Below are positions 1 to 9,874 of a stretch of 64,000 bases of DNA, piece by piece. The first letter of the stretch is position 1; each line of letters opens with the position of its first letter. The notes under the pieces are model-generated. The model worked only from the letters and a program-made list of their open reading frames with translations, was not told the DNA's origin and did no database searches. The translations under genes and the position numbers were made by a program. Origin of the DNA: Maribacter algarum (ex Zhang et al. 2020) (lineage in GTDB: Bacteria > Bacteroidota > Bacteroidia > Flavobacteriales > Flavobacteriaceae); contig NZ_VATY01000004.1 in NCBI RefSeq assembly GCF_005885635.1, positions 248,001 to 312,000 of the forward strand. Reading direction: 5' to 3'.

Positions 1-908
1 GTATAGGAATTTAATAGTTGAACCCAACTCAAATCAGTAACATCAGAAGCCCCAAATTTTTCAGGGTCTGGGGCATCCTCAGCTGGTGCCGCAAAAGGGT
101 CAGCATTAGGGTCCATCATTAACTTTACCTCTTGAGTAACTGCATCATTATTCTTGAACTGCCCTTGCGGAATTAATTTTCCATAGAATGTATTTGGAAA
201 AGCCAATAGAATATGTAGATGTTTGGAATAATATAGATAGTTCAGGAAGATTAAAATGCCGATGATATGCAACCACCAAGCACTACGTTCGATTAAGGGC
301 AAAGTACTTTTAGATAATCCGCTAAATAAAGGAGCAAGGTATTGACTTATAACATTACCTGATTCCAATTCTTGGAACTGAACATCAGTTGCGTTCATTA
401 CCAAAAACAGACACATCAGAACTACTTCAAAATATAGAATTATATTGCCATCATTCTTCGGCCATCCAGTCATTTCCTTACTCAGGAAACGCTTTATTTT
501 TATAATATTCCTCCGAATCCAAAAAACTATTACAGCAACTAAAACCAGTACGGCTAAAACTTCAAAAGAACCGATAAGAAATCCGTAGATAGATGTATTT
601 AAAACTTTTAATCCTATACGATGCGTTCCAAAAAGACCGTCAATAATAATCTCTAGAACTTCAATATTGATGATTACAAAACCTATGTAAACAATAATGT
701 GAAGAAATCCTGCAATTGGTCGAACCACCATTTTGGTTTGCCCCAGTGCAATTTTAGCCATGTTCTTCCAACGTTGTGGCTTATTATCAGATACATCCAC
801 ATCCTTGCCGAGGTTGATGTTTCTTCGAAGTCTTAAAACATTCTTAGCAAAGAAACCAATACCAGCAATAAGGATAATAGCAAATAAAATCTGGGGAAGA
901 TAATTCAT
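1..908 (-). CDS. (Fe-S)-binding oxidoreductase, N-terminal membrane part (runs off the window)
   Basis: I translated this from the ATG at 908 on the minus strand; the frame stays open to the window edge, giving about 302 residues. The visible part starts MNYLPQILFAIILIAGIGFF and carries several hydrophobic segments separated by basic loops, like the membrane domain of heterodisulfide-reductase/nitrate-reductase-gamma type proteins. The last visible residues, DVTDLSWVQLLNSY, match what I recall as the stretch just before the first 4Fe-4S cysteine cluster in flavobacterial (Fe-S)-binding proteins, so the ferredoxin and CCG domains should lie beyond the left edge. The likely role is membrane electron transfer; the redox partner is unknown. 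The gene begins 3 bases after the stop of the upstream MCE gene, which suggests co-transcription. Confidence 0.75.
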   Translation of the reverse strand, partial: MNYLPQILFAIILIAGIGFFAKNVLRLRRNINLGKDVDVSDNKPQRWKNMAKIALGQTKMVVRPIAGFLHIIVYIGFVIINIEVLEIIIDGLFGTHRIGLKVLNTSIYGFLIGSFEVLAVLVLVAVIVFWIRRNIIKIKRFLSKEMTGWPKNDGNIILYFEVVLMCLFLVMNATDVQFQELESGNVISQYLAPLFSGLSKSTLPLIERSAWWLHIIGILIFLNYLYYSKHLHILLAFPNTFYGKLIPQGQFKNNDAVTQEVKLMMDPNADPFAAPAEDAPDPEKFGASDVTDLSWVQLLNSY

Positions 909-911
909 GTT

Positions 912-1874
912 TTAATTTTCTATTTGTTCCGCAGGGTCTTCTTCAGGAACTTCATATTGCTTTTGTTTTTTTCCAAAAACAGAAACATTTACATAACGTT
1001 TCGGATTCAGTCTAAAATCTTGAAGTAATAAATCAAGCTCGCGTGACGCATTGTTCAAATTCGTATACAATTCCTCATCCTTCATCAACTTTCCAATTGT
1101 TCCGTCACCCTTTTCAATTCGCGACATCAAATTATTCAAATTTGAAACGGTACCTTCAAGACTGGCCAAAGTACGTCCCAAACCAGCATTATTAAGAGAA
1201 TCTGAAAGCTTTGCAAAATTTGAAGTCAACTCCTCAAAATTAGTAAGTGACTTATCTAACTTACTTTCGTTATTCTTCAATAACCTATTTAAGGTTCCAC
1301 CTGCCCCTTTCAAATCAGCCATTAAAGCACTTAAATCACTTATGGCCTTTCTTAAATCACCCTTGGCCTTAGTGTCTAAAACCTCATTTACATTTAACAT
1401 TACGGAATCCGCATCAGTTAAAGCAGATTCAAATTTTTCTAGAATTGGCGATAATTTTTGGTCCGCAACTTCACTCAAACTTGCTTTTCTTGAAGTTTCC
1501 AAATAATCTCCAGTTGCAACGGCAGCCCCTTCAAAAGATGGGTTTATGCGAAGTCCTTTACCCCCAATCAAACCAGTATCATATAATTCAACTGTACTTT
1601 GTTTAGTGAAAATCAAATCTCTATTCACTGAGAAAGCAACCAATAATTTTCCTGAAGCGTCTTTAAACTTTACCGTATTCACCGTACCTACATTTTTACC
1701 ATTAATGGAAACAGCGGTACCTGGCTGCAGGCCTCCGACATCATCATAGATGGCATAAAGAGTTAAATCATTGTCAAAAATGGATGTGGATTTTAGAAAG
1801 CTGTAACCAAAAATGACACATAATATGCCCATTACAACGATAAGTCCCGTCTTAATTTCCCTGGATAATTTCAA
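912..1874 (-). CDS. MCE/MlaD family protein (lipid-transport substrate-binding component)
   Basis: One N-terminal membrane helix (about residues 8-27) is followed by an MCE domain (about 35-115, with YDDVGGLQPGTAVSINGKNVG) and a long helical tail rich in L, N, S and K, as in MlaD-type proteins that work with an ABC transporter to move lipids between the membranes. Start choice: the open frame continues upstream to 2072 inside the amidase gene, but similarity to the usual MKxSREIKTG start of the family begins at a TTG at 1874, giving about 320 residues. TTG at 1895 is also in frame. The gene lies directly downstream of the amidase stop (1930) and 3 bases upstream of the Fe-S gene. The MlaE and MlaF partners are not in the window. 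The start codon is uncertain; the family is clear. Confidence 0.85.
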   Translation of the reverse strand: MKLSREIKTGLIVVMGILCVIFGYSFLKSTSIFDNDLTLYAIYDDVGGLQPGTAVSINGKNVGTVNTVKFKDASGKLLVAFSVNRDLIFTKQSTVELYDTGLIGGKGLRINPSFEGAAVATGDYLETSRKASLSEVADQKLSPILEKFESALTDADSVMLNVNEVLDTKAKGDLRKAISDLSALMADLKGAGGTLNRLLKNNESKLDKSLTNFEELTSNFAKLSDSLNNAGLGRTLASLEGTVSNLNNLMSRIEKGDGTIGKLMKDEELYTNLNNASRELDLLLQDFRLNPKRYVNVSVFGKKQKQYEVPEEDPAEQIEN

Positions 1875-1929
1875 AAGGATGGTTTTAGGATTCAAAACAA
1901 AATTAGAAATAAATATTCGGACATGGTTA

Positions 1930-3408
1930 TTATTCTGAAACCATTTTAATGGCCTGCGGTGTGGGAATACGAACACCATCCTTATAAGCAACGATGTAGC
2001 TAGTCGGATAACCTTTAGAATCAGCAGTCTTTTTAAGTAGCTGTGCATCTCTATAAGAGTTAGCCTTACCATACATATAACGATACAGATTTTTGTAAGG
2101 CTCTTTTGATAGCTTATTAAGTCCGTTAAAGCGGCTAGGCTCCAAAGGCAAGTTTTTTGAACCCGCCATAAGCTGAACTCTAAATTCTACGCTTGATGCC
2201 GATTTAACTGGTTTAGCTACTTCCTTCTTCACAATAACAGGTTCTCTCTTCTCAACTACTGACGGTTTGGGTTTTTCTATGATTTCTTCAGCCGTTTCAA
2301 CAACCTGCGGCTTTTCTTCAACCACTACCTCATCTTTTGTTACAACTTCGGCTACTTCAGTAATCTTTTGTTCTTCTTTTACAACGTCAATCATATCGGG
2401 AGCTTCTTTTTCCTTAGCGGCAATTTTTTCCTCCAAGGTCTTTTTAACAACTTCTTTGGCTGCAGGTTGATTTTGCATAGGATTCGCTCCAGGGTCTTTG
2501 GCAAACTCCTCAGCGGCACTTACTTCTTTTTTAGGAGTACTTTTTTCTACTCGTGGGGTATTAGTAACAACTTCTTTTTCAGGGTCTGGAACTGGCATGA
2601 TAACTTTTTTTGGAGCTTGCGCTAAACTAGATGCCACACCACCCTTATAAGACAAAATAGCTTCGGCAATAGCAGTACCCATTTCTGATTGTCCTTTTTT
2701 AGAATTTAAATAAGCACCTTCCTTATCATTGGTTAGAAATCCTGTTTCCACTAGAACACTAGGCATAAAAGTTTGATGCAAAACGATAAAACCTGCCTGT
2801 TTTACCTCTCTGTCTTTTCGTTTAAGTTTTCCGGTGAAATTTTCTTGTATCGTTTTTGCCAAAGAAATGCTCTGATCTAAGAATTCTTCTTGCATAATAG
2901 TTAGGCCAATGACTGATTCGGGAGAATTGATATCGTAATCGGCATATCTAGTTTCATAATTATCTTCTAAGTAAATTACAGAGTTCTCTTTCTTGGCAAT
3001 TTCAAAGTTTTGCTTGTTTGCATGAAGCCCTAAGACAAAAGTACCAGCTCCATAGGCATCTGAGGAATGTGAATCGCAATGAACGGATACAAAAAGATCA
3101 GCATTAGCCTTGTTAGCGATCTCCCCACGAACGAATAAATCGATAAAAGTATCGTCTTTTCTGGTATAGATGACTTTAATATTTGGATCTGATTCTAATA
3201 ACTGCCCCACTTTTAAAACTATATTCAAAGCTATATTCTTTTCCAAATACCCGTTTCCTAGATTACCAGGGTCATGACCACCATGCCCCGCGTCAAGAAC
3301 AACTACAAACGGGTCATCAATGTTTTCTTCAACGTCATTTTTGACAAATGAAGTCAACAACAGCACCAAGAGCGAAAAGGGGATAACAAAAAAACGTTTC
3401 GTATTCAT
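1930..3408 (-). CDS. N-acetylmuramoyl-L-alanine amidase with C-terminal SPOR-like domain
   Basis: This is a periplasmic zinc amidase (Amidase_3) that would remove stem peptides from peptidoglycan. From the ATG at 3408 the protein has 492 residues: a signal peptide or N-terminal anchor (MNTKRFFVIPFSLLVLLL), then the catalytic domain with VVLDAGHGGHDPGNLG (zinc His and surroundings), a YLEKNIALN segment carrying the zinc Glu, VSVHCDSH, and VLVETGFLTN with the catalytic Glu. A low-complexity K/E/V/P linker of about 130 residues follows, then a C-terminal region (about 410-490, VEFRVQLMAGS onward) resembling a SPOR domain, which binds denuded glycan at septa. An upstream in-frame start at 3435 exists, but the ATG at 3408 fits the signal peptide. 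It is divergent from lptD and lies upstream of the MCE gene. Confidence 0.88.
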   Translation of the reverse strand: MNTKRFFVIPFSLLVLLLTSFVKNDVEENIDDPFVVVLDAGHGGHDPGNLGNGYLEKNIALNIVLKVGQLLESDPNIKVIYTRKDDTFIDLFVRGEIANKANADLFVSVHCDSHSSDAYGAGTFVLGLHANKQNFEIAKKENSVIYLEDNYETRYADYDINSPESVIGLTIMQEEFLDQSISLAKTIQENFTGKLKRKDREVKQAGFIVLHQTFMPSVLVETGFLTNDKEGAYLNSKKGQSEMGTAIAEAILSYKGGVASSLAQAPKKVIMPVPDPEKEVVTNTPRVEKSTPKKEVSAAEEFAKDPGANPMQNQPAAKEVVKKTLEEKIAAKEKEAPDMIDVVKEEQKITEVAEVVTKDEVVVEEKPQVVETAEEIIEKPKPSVVEKREPVIVKKEVAKPVKSASSVEFRVQLMAGSKNLPLEPSRFNGLNKLSKEPYKNLYRYMYGKANSYRDAQLLKKTADSKGYPTSYIVAYKDGVRIPTPQAIKMVSE

Positions 3409-3484
3409 AGAAATGAGGTGTTTAGGTCCTTTCAATATGGTTAAATTTATTGTAATGCCCTATTAAAGGAACAAAAAATATATG

Positions 3485-3492
3485 TAAGTTTG
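3485..3492 (+). promoter_or_regulatory. candidate -7 box (TAAGTTTG) for lptD
   Basis: TAAGTTTG matches the Bacteroidota -7 consensus TAnnTTTG exactly and sits 47 bases before the lptD TTG start, in the spacer divergent from the amidase gene. I see no good TTG/TTTG -33 element at the usual distance, so this rests on one box. Confidence 0.45.
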
Positions 3493-3539
3493 ATCTCCTA
3501 AAGTGAAGCCAAACCTTTACAAAAATAGGATTTATAGCC

Positions 3540-6293
3540 TTGCAATCAAATAAACATTATTTACTTTTCCTCTTCCTACTTTTAATTGGTACGCTTTCTG
3601 GGCTGGCGCAGGAAGACCAGATAATTAGTTTGCCCATCAAGGCAGAAAAGGATACAATAGTTGCTCCTCTCTTTCCAAGACCTGTTGAAAAAGACAGCAT
3701 TTCAAAAGATTCTACTGAAATTACTGGTGCTAATGGAGGTTCTCCACTCTTGCTTGACAAGATTCAATATAAGGCCAAAGATTCCATAATTTTAAGTCAA
3801 AAGAATCAAAAAATCTATCTCTACAATGAGGCGGAAATATACTATCAAGACACTGAACTCAAGGCCGGAATAATCATTATGGACTATGTTAACAACGAGG
3901 TATATGCAGGCCGTATTAAAGATTCATTAGGAGTTTACTCTCAACTACCTTATTTCAAACAAGGAGAGCAGGTAGTAATCCCCGATTCCATCAGGTTTAA
4001 TTTCGATTCTCAAAAAGCCTTGATATTTAACTCAAGAACTGAGCAACAAGCAGGGGCCGGTCAACTAGGTAGTGACGCCATGAAGGTATATGCAGAAATC
4101 ACAAAAAAAGAGAATGATTCGGTCTATTTTATGAACGAGGCAAAAATCACCACTGCAGAAGATACCATCAACCCTGATTACTACATACGGGTTCGAAAAG
4201 CCAAATTGGTGCCGGGTAAAAAAGTAATTGCTGGCTTGAGCAACATCTACATTGCCGACGTGCCAACGCCTATCGGATTGCCTTTTGCCTATTTCCCATT
4301 AAGTGTAGGAAGAACAGCTGGTCTTCTGATGCCCTCAATAGGTAACGATCCTAATCGAGGCTATTTTTTGCAAAATGGTGGTTATTATCTACCTATCGGT
4401 GATAATTTAGATATTGAGTTGACTGGAGACTTTTATACGAATGGAAGTTGGGGAATCAGGTCGCGCTCGAACTATGTAAAGCGTTATAAGTACAGAGGAA
4501 ATATTAACGTCACTTATCAGAATCTAGTCACTAGCCAAAAAGGATTCAGTGATTTCAGTCGAAGTTCAAACTATAACATTCAAATATCTCATTCTCAAGA
4601 CACTAAAGCGAGTCCCAATTCAAGATTTTCCGCTTCGGTCAACCTCGGTAGTAGTCAGTTCTTTCAAAACTCTTTGGGTAGGGTAAGTAGCGCCAATTTA
4701 TTGCGGAATAATAACTCTTCTTCCATTTCGTATTCTAAGACCTTGCCAGCCTATCCTTCCATAAATATGAGTTTGACCGCCACTCATAGTCAAGATACAT
4801 CCCCTGGGTCAACAGACGACGGTAAAGACAATATCCAAATGACACTTCCAACTTTTCAAGGAAGTATGGAGCGTATTTTTCCCTTTGTTAAAAGAGATGG
4901 AATAAAAAAGGGTATTTTTCAGAATATCAATTTACAGTATGATGTGAATGCTCGATATTCATTAACCACGAATGATGAAGACTTTCTTACTGGAGCAATG
5001 TTCGAAAATGCTCGTTTTGGCGCCAGACATAGAATACCTATTAGCACCAACTTTAAATTACTGAAGTACCTGAGTGTAACCATGGGAGGTAACTACGAAG
5101 ATGTATGGACTGCAGAAACATTCAATCAAAGATTTGTTGAGGCAGAAGACCCAACTCAACGAGGAACGGTCGTAAGAGACACTGTTGCCGGTTTTGACCG
5201 TTACAATACGTATAATTTTAGCGCCAGCATAGGAACAACGATTTATGGTACGTTTCGATTTGGAGACGACAAAAAAGTGCAGGCGATCCGTCATGTAATG
5301 CGTCCGTCCATAAGTTACGGTTATGCTCCATCATTTGACCAGTTTTATGACGAATATATTGGAGAAAATGGAGAAGTAGTTCAATTTAGTAGATTCGAAG
5401 GAACACTAAATGGTGCACCTCGTCTGGGCAAATCAAATAGTTTGAGTTTTTCTTTAGCAAATACCTTAGAGGCCAAAGTACGCAATAAGGATTCTACTAT
5501 TACTGAACCAAAGAAAGTTCCAATTTTAAGTAATTTCAATATATCCACAGGGTATAATCTAGAAGCGGATTCCCTGAAGTTAAGTCCATTAAGTGTTAAC
5601 GGGGGTACTAACATCTTGAACAATAAGATGTCGATTAACTTTTCAGCAGGCTTAGACCCCTATGCGATTGACAATAACGGTAGGCGAGTCAATACATTTA
5701 ATATAGACAATGGAGGTAGCTTATTACGTTTAACAAGAGCCAATGTCAATATTGGCTATCGCATCGATAGCGAAATGTTCGGCAAAAAAGATGAGGAAGA
5801 AGAGGAACCAGATGAGGAACTGGATGAAGAAGCCGGCCAATATGATTATTCTGCACAAGAGGAGATTAACAATCCTTTTGAGAAAGTAGATGAATTTGGA
5901 AATCCCATTTATGAAGAGGACAAACGAAAAGATCAGGATATCGAAAATCCTATTTTTAGCACCAAAATTCCTTGGGATTTCAATCTAGCCTATTCGGCCA
6001 CCTATAATAACGCAGCACGTCAAAATGAATTCGGGAGTCATTCGATCATGGTAAGGGGGAATATTCAATTAACCCCTCGATGGAAAGTTGGAGGCTCAAC
6101 CGGGTATGATTTCAAAGGAAAAGGATTTACCTTGACGCAGTTACGATTAGAACGAAAATTAGGTAGTTTTAATTTGCGATTCAATTGGACCCCTTTTGGA
6201 CAATATAGAAGATGGGATTTCTTTATAGGGATTAGCTCTAGTATTTTGAAAGACTTGAAATGGGAAAATAGAAGCCAACCGCCAAGAAGATAA
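3540..6293 (+). CDS. LptD-family outer-membrane LPS assembly protein
   Basis: The 917-residue protein fits the Bacteroidota LptD-like family: signal peptide (MQSNKHYLLFLFLLLIGTLS, cut after GLAQ), a periplasmic OstA/LptA-like beta-jellyroll (about residues 70-260, KIYLYNEAEIYYQDTELKAG and so on), then a large beta-barrel up to the C-terminus. LptD inserts lipopolysaccharide into the outer leaflet together with LptE. The conserved LPFAYFPLSVGRTAGLLMPS stretch links jellyroll and barrel. The start codon is TTG at 3540; no ATG precedes the signal peptide in frame. Residues about 750-800 form a strongly acidic stretch (a run beginning KKDEEEEEPDEELDEE), probably a surface or periplasmic loop. A -7 box lies at 3485. 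Confidence 0.85.
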   Translation: MQSNKHYLLFLFLLLIGTLSGLAQEDQIISLPIKAEKDTIVAPLFPRPVEKDSISKDSTEITGANGGSPLLLDKIQYKAKDSIILSQKNQKIYLYNEAEIYYQDTELKAGIIIMDYVNNEVYAGRIKDSLGVYSQLPYFKQGEQVVIPDSIRFNFDSQKALIFNSRTEQQAGAGQLGSDAMKVYAEITKKENDSVYFMNEAKITTAEDTINPDYYIRVRKAKLVPGKKVIAGLSNIYIADVPTPIGLPFAYFPLSVGRTAGLLMPSIGNDPNRGYFLQNGGYYLPIGDNLDIELTGDFYTNGSWGIRSRSNYVKRYKYRGNINVTYQNLVTSQKGFSDFSRSSNYNIQISHSQDTKASPNSRFSASVNLGSSQFFQNSLGRVSSANLLRNNNSSSISYSKTLPAYPSINMSLTATHSQDTSPGSTDDGKDNIQMTLPTFQGSMERIFPFVKRDGIKKGIFQNINLQYDVNARYSLTTNDEDFLTGAMFENARFGARHRIPISTNFKLLKYLSVTMGGNYEDVWTAETFNQRFVEAEDPTQRGTVVRDTVAGFDRYNTYNFSASIGTTIYGTFRFGDDKKVQAIRHVMRPSISYGYAPSFDQFYDEYIGENGEVVQFSRFEGTLNGAPRLGKSNSLSFSLANTLEAKVRNKDSTITEPKKVPILSNFNISTGYNLEADSLKLSPLSVNGGTNILNNKMSINFSAGLDPYAIDNNGRRVNTFNIDNGGSLLRLTRANVNIGYRIDSEMFGKKDEEEEEPDEELDEEAGQYDYSAQEEINNPFEKVDEFGNPIYEEDKRKDQDIENPIFSTKIPWDFNLAYSATYNNAARQNEFGSHSIMVRGNIQLTPRWKVGGSTGYDFKGKGFTLTQLRLERKLGSFNLRFNWTPFGQYRRWDFFIGISSSILKDLKWENRSQPPRR

Positions 6294-6384
6294 TGCATTG
6301 TTTGAATTGTTTACTTGATGATTCAGTCTAATAAATAAAATATAGATTGCCGCCTCCGCGAGAATTACGATAAAAACATTTTCT

Positions 6385-6765
6385 ATGAAAAAAATAATCA
6401 ATACCTCAAATGCCCCAGCTCCTATCGGGCCTTATAATCAAGCTGTTTTAAGTGGGAACACCTTATACATTTCTGGACAGATTCCCATGGATGCAGCAAC
6501 AGGAAATTTAATAGCCGGTGATATTAAAGCCGAAACCAAAAAATGCATGGAGAATCTCAAAGCAATTCTTAATGAAGCAGATATGGGTTTTGAACATGTA
6601 GTAAAGTCTTCTATATTCTTGGCTGACATGAACCAATTCTCTCAGGTAAACGAAGTTTACGGTGCATATTTCAACGCCGAAACAGCTCCGGCCAGAGAAA
6701 CTGTTGAAGTAGCAAACTTACCTAAGTTTGTAAATGTAGAAATTTCAATGATTGCAGCACTATAG
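6385..6765 (+). CDS. RidA family enamine/imine deaminase
   Basis: At 126 residues it has the family's usual length. Motifs include APAPIGPYNQAV at the N-terminus, YISGQIPMD, and PARETVEVANLPK with the substrate-binding arginine at about residue 105. RidA hydrolyses reactive enamines/imines such as 2-aminoacrylate made by PLP enzymes, as a cytoplasmic trimer. The gene stands 91 bases after lptD and converges with the kinase gene, with 7 bases between the two stop codons. Confidence 0.92.
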   Translation: MKKIINTSNAPAPIGPYNQAVLSGNTLYISGQIPMDAATGNLIAGDIKAETKKCMENLKAILNEADMGFEHVVKSSIFLADMNQFSQVNEVYGAYFNAETAPARETVEVANLPKFVNVEISMIAAL

Positions 6766-6772
6766 TATAGGC

Positions 6773-7624
6773 TTAGATGGTTTCTTTGTGAAACTCTACT
6801 AGCCCTTCGATCGGTCTTTGACGAATAACTCCGACAATAAGATCGTTTCGCTTTAAAACAGTTATTAGCTCTTCTTTTAGATAATGCGCAATGCTTCCTA
6901 CAAAGTTGATTGGTACCTTGGTGGCCAATTCAAACTGCATGATATAGTTGTTAACAAACTGCTGAAAACCTTTATCTATTACGCCCTTACAATACGGATG
7001 ATCTTTATTTTCTACTAAAAATCGGGCGAAAGTTGCCAAATAAGTATTTGGATTGGGTTGCTTGTAGAGGTTTTCTTTGATAACATCTGCATCCAAATCA
7101 TAACCTTTGGCAAATTTCATTGCTAAATCTTGTGGCATTTTATGGAAGTAATAATCGCGAATCAATTTTCTGCCGAAGAAATTACCGCTACCATCATCCA
7201 TAGGAATATAGCCTAATGAAGTAACCTTTTGAAAAAGTTGATGTCCGTCATAATAGCTACAATTTGACCCAGTACCAAGAATACAGACAATACCTTGGTG
7301 ACCAATTTTCGTGGTTGAAAAAATCGCAGCATAAGTATCTTCCTTAACTTCAGCTTTTGCATTAGGAAAGAAATCAGAAAAAATTTCCTTTAAGAACTTT
7401 TTCATTCTATCTGTTCCGCAGCCTGCTCCATAAAAATATAACCGAGTGACCTTTTCCTTGTTTTTTGATAGTTCAAAATTGTTGGCCAACCGATCTTCAA
7501 TAACCGCTTTAGTCAAAACTTCAGGACTTAAGCCTAAAGTTTGGGTAAGGAACAATTGTTCTCCTTTTTCATCAAGAGCAATCCAGTCTGCTTTGGTTGC
7601 ACCACTATCAACAATCAATATCAT
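6773..7624 (-). CDS. BadF/BadG/BcrA/BcrD-type ATPase, putative N-acetylglucosamine (amino-sugar) kinase
   Basis: The start is the ATG at 7624 (283 residues); the open frame extends 15 codons upstream without similarity. The N-terminus ILIVDSGATKADWIAL is the phosphate-1 loop of the ASKHA fold, and GIVCILGTGSNCSYYDG is the second phosphate/sugar loop. YIPMDDGSGNFFGRKLIRDYY is typical of the bacterial GlcNAc kinase-like branch of this family. A role in phosphorylating GlcNAc or MurNAc is inferred; members such as MurK of Clostridium do this. That would fit the recycling genes at 43-53 kb. The gene lies downstream of gap on the same strand, but a hairpin separates them. Confidence 0.8.
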   Translation of the reverse strand: MILIVDSGATKADWIALDEKGEQLFLTQTLGLSPEVLTKAVIEDRLANNFELSKNKEKVTRLYFYGAGCGTDRMKKFLKEIFSDFFPNAKAEVKEDTYAAIFSTTKIGHQGIVCILGTGSNCSYYDGHQLFQKVTSLGYIPMDDGSGNFFGRKLIRDYYFHKMPQDLAMKFAKGYDLDADVIKENLYKQPNPNTYLATFARFLVENKDHPYCKGVIDKGFQQFVNNYIMQFELATKVPINFVGSIAHYLKEELITVLKRNDLIVGVIRQRPIEGLVEFHKETI

Positions 7625-7636
7625 AGAATGATTTTT

Positions 7637-7684
7637 AAAAATAGTATCCTGAAAACAAGTGTAAACCACTAATCTTCAGGATAC
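7637..7684 (-). terminator. candidate intrinsic terminator after gap
   Basis: A perfect 10-bp inverted repeat (GTATCCTGAA at 7644-7653 and TTCAGGATAC at 7675-7684, 21-base loop) lies after the gap stop on the minus strand and is followed in that direction by a T-rich tract (7637-7641). It would end the pfkA-gap transcript before the kinase gene. A second short stem (TATAAAC/GTTTATA, 7691-7709) overlaps the gap stop codon. Confidence 0.55.
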
Positions 7685-7704
7685 CATAAATATAAACTTT
7701 TTGT

Positions 7705-9718
<2,014 letters not shown>

Positions 9719-9743
9719 GGAAAAATTAAGCCAACGAAATTAG

Positions 9744-9751
9744 CAAACTTA
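9744..9751 (-). promoter_or_regulatory. candidate -7 box (TAAGTTTG) for pfkA-gap
   Basis: On the minus strand TAAGTTTG matches TAnnTTTG exactly, 26 bases before the pfkA ATG at 9718. No clear -33 element is seen. The rest of the 156-base spacer (9719-9874) shows only a weak 6-bp hairpin (9832-9850) that may belong to the end of tamB. Confidence 0.45.
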
Positions 9752-9874
9752 TTCGAATTATAGAACCATAAGAGGTCTTAATTTCGAATCATTTTACCAC
9801 TAAAACGTTTTCGTGTGCTCGATAACACCAAAGTTGTTTAGAATACAACTAATAGGTTGGATTTTGTAGTAAAA

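Noticed and set aside
1051-1506. 151-codon plus-strand frame opposite the MCE gene
   Set aside because: Serine/phenylalanine-rich shadow of the low-complexity helical tail of the MCE protein.
1875-2072. N-terminal extension of the MCE gene to an ATG at 2072
   Set aside because: The extension runs through the end of the amidase gene in another frame and has no family similarity; the TTG at 1874 fits the family start.
9832-9850. 6-bp inverted repeat AGTTGT/ACAACT downstream of tamB
   Set aside because: Short stem without a convincing T tract on either strand, so I do not call it a terminator.
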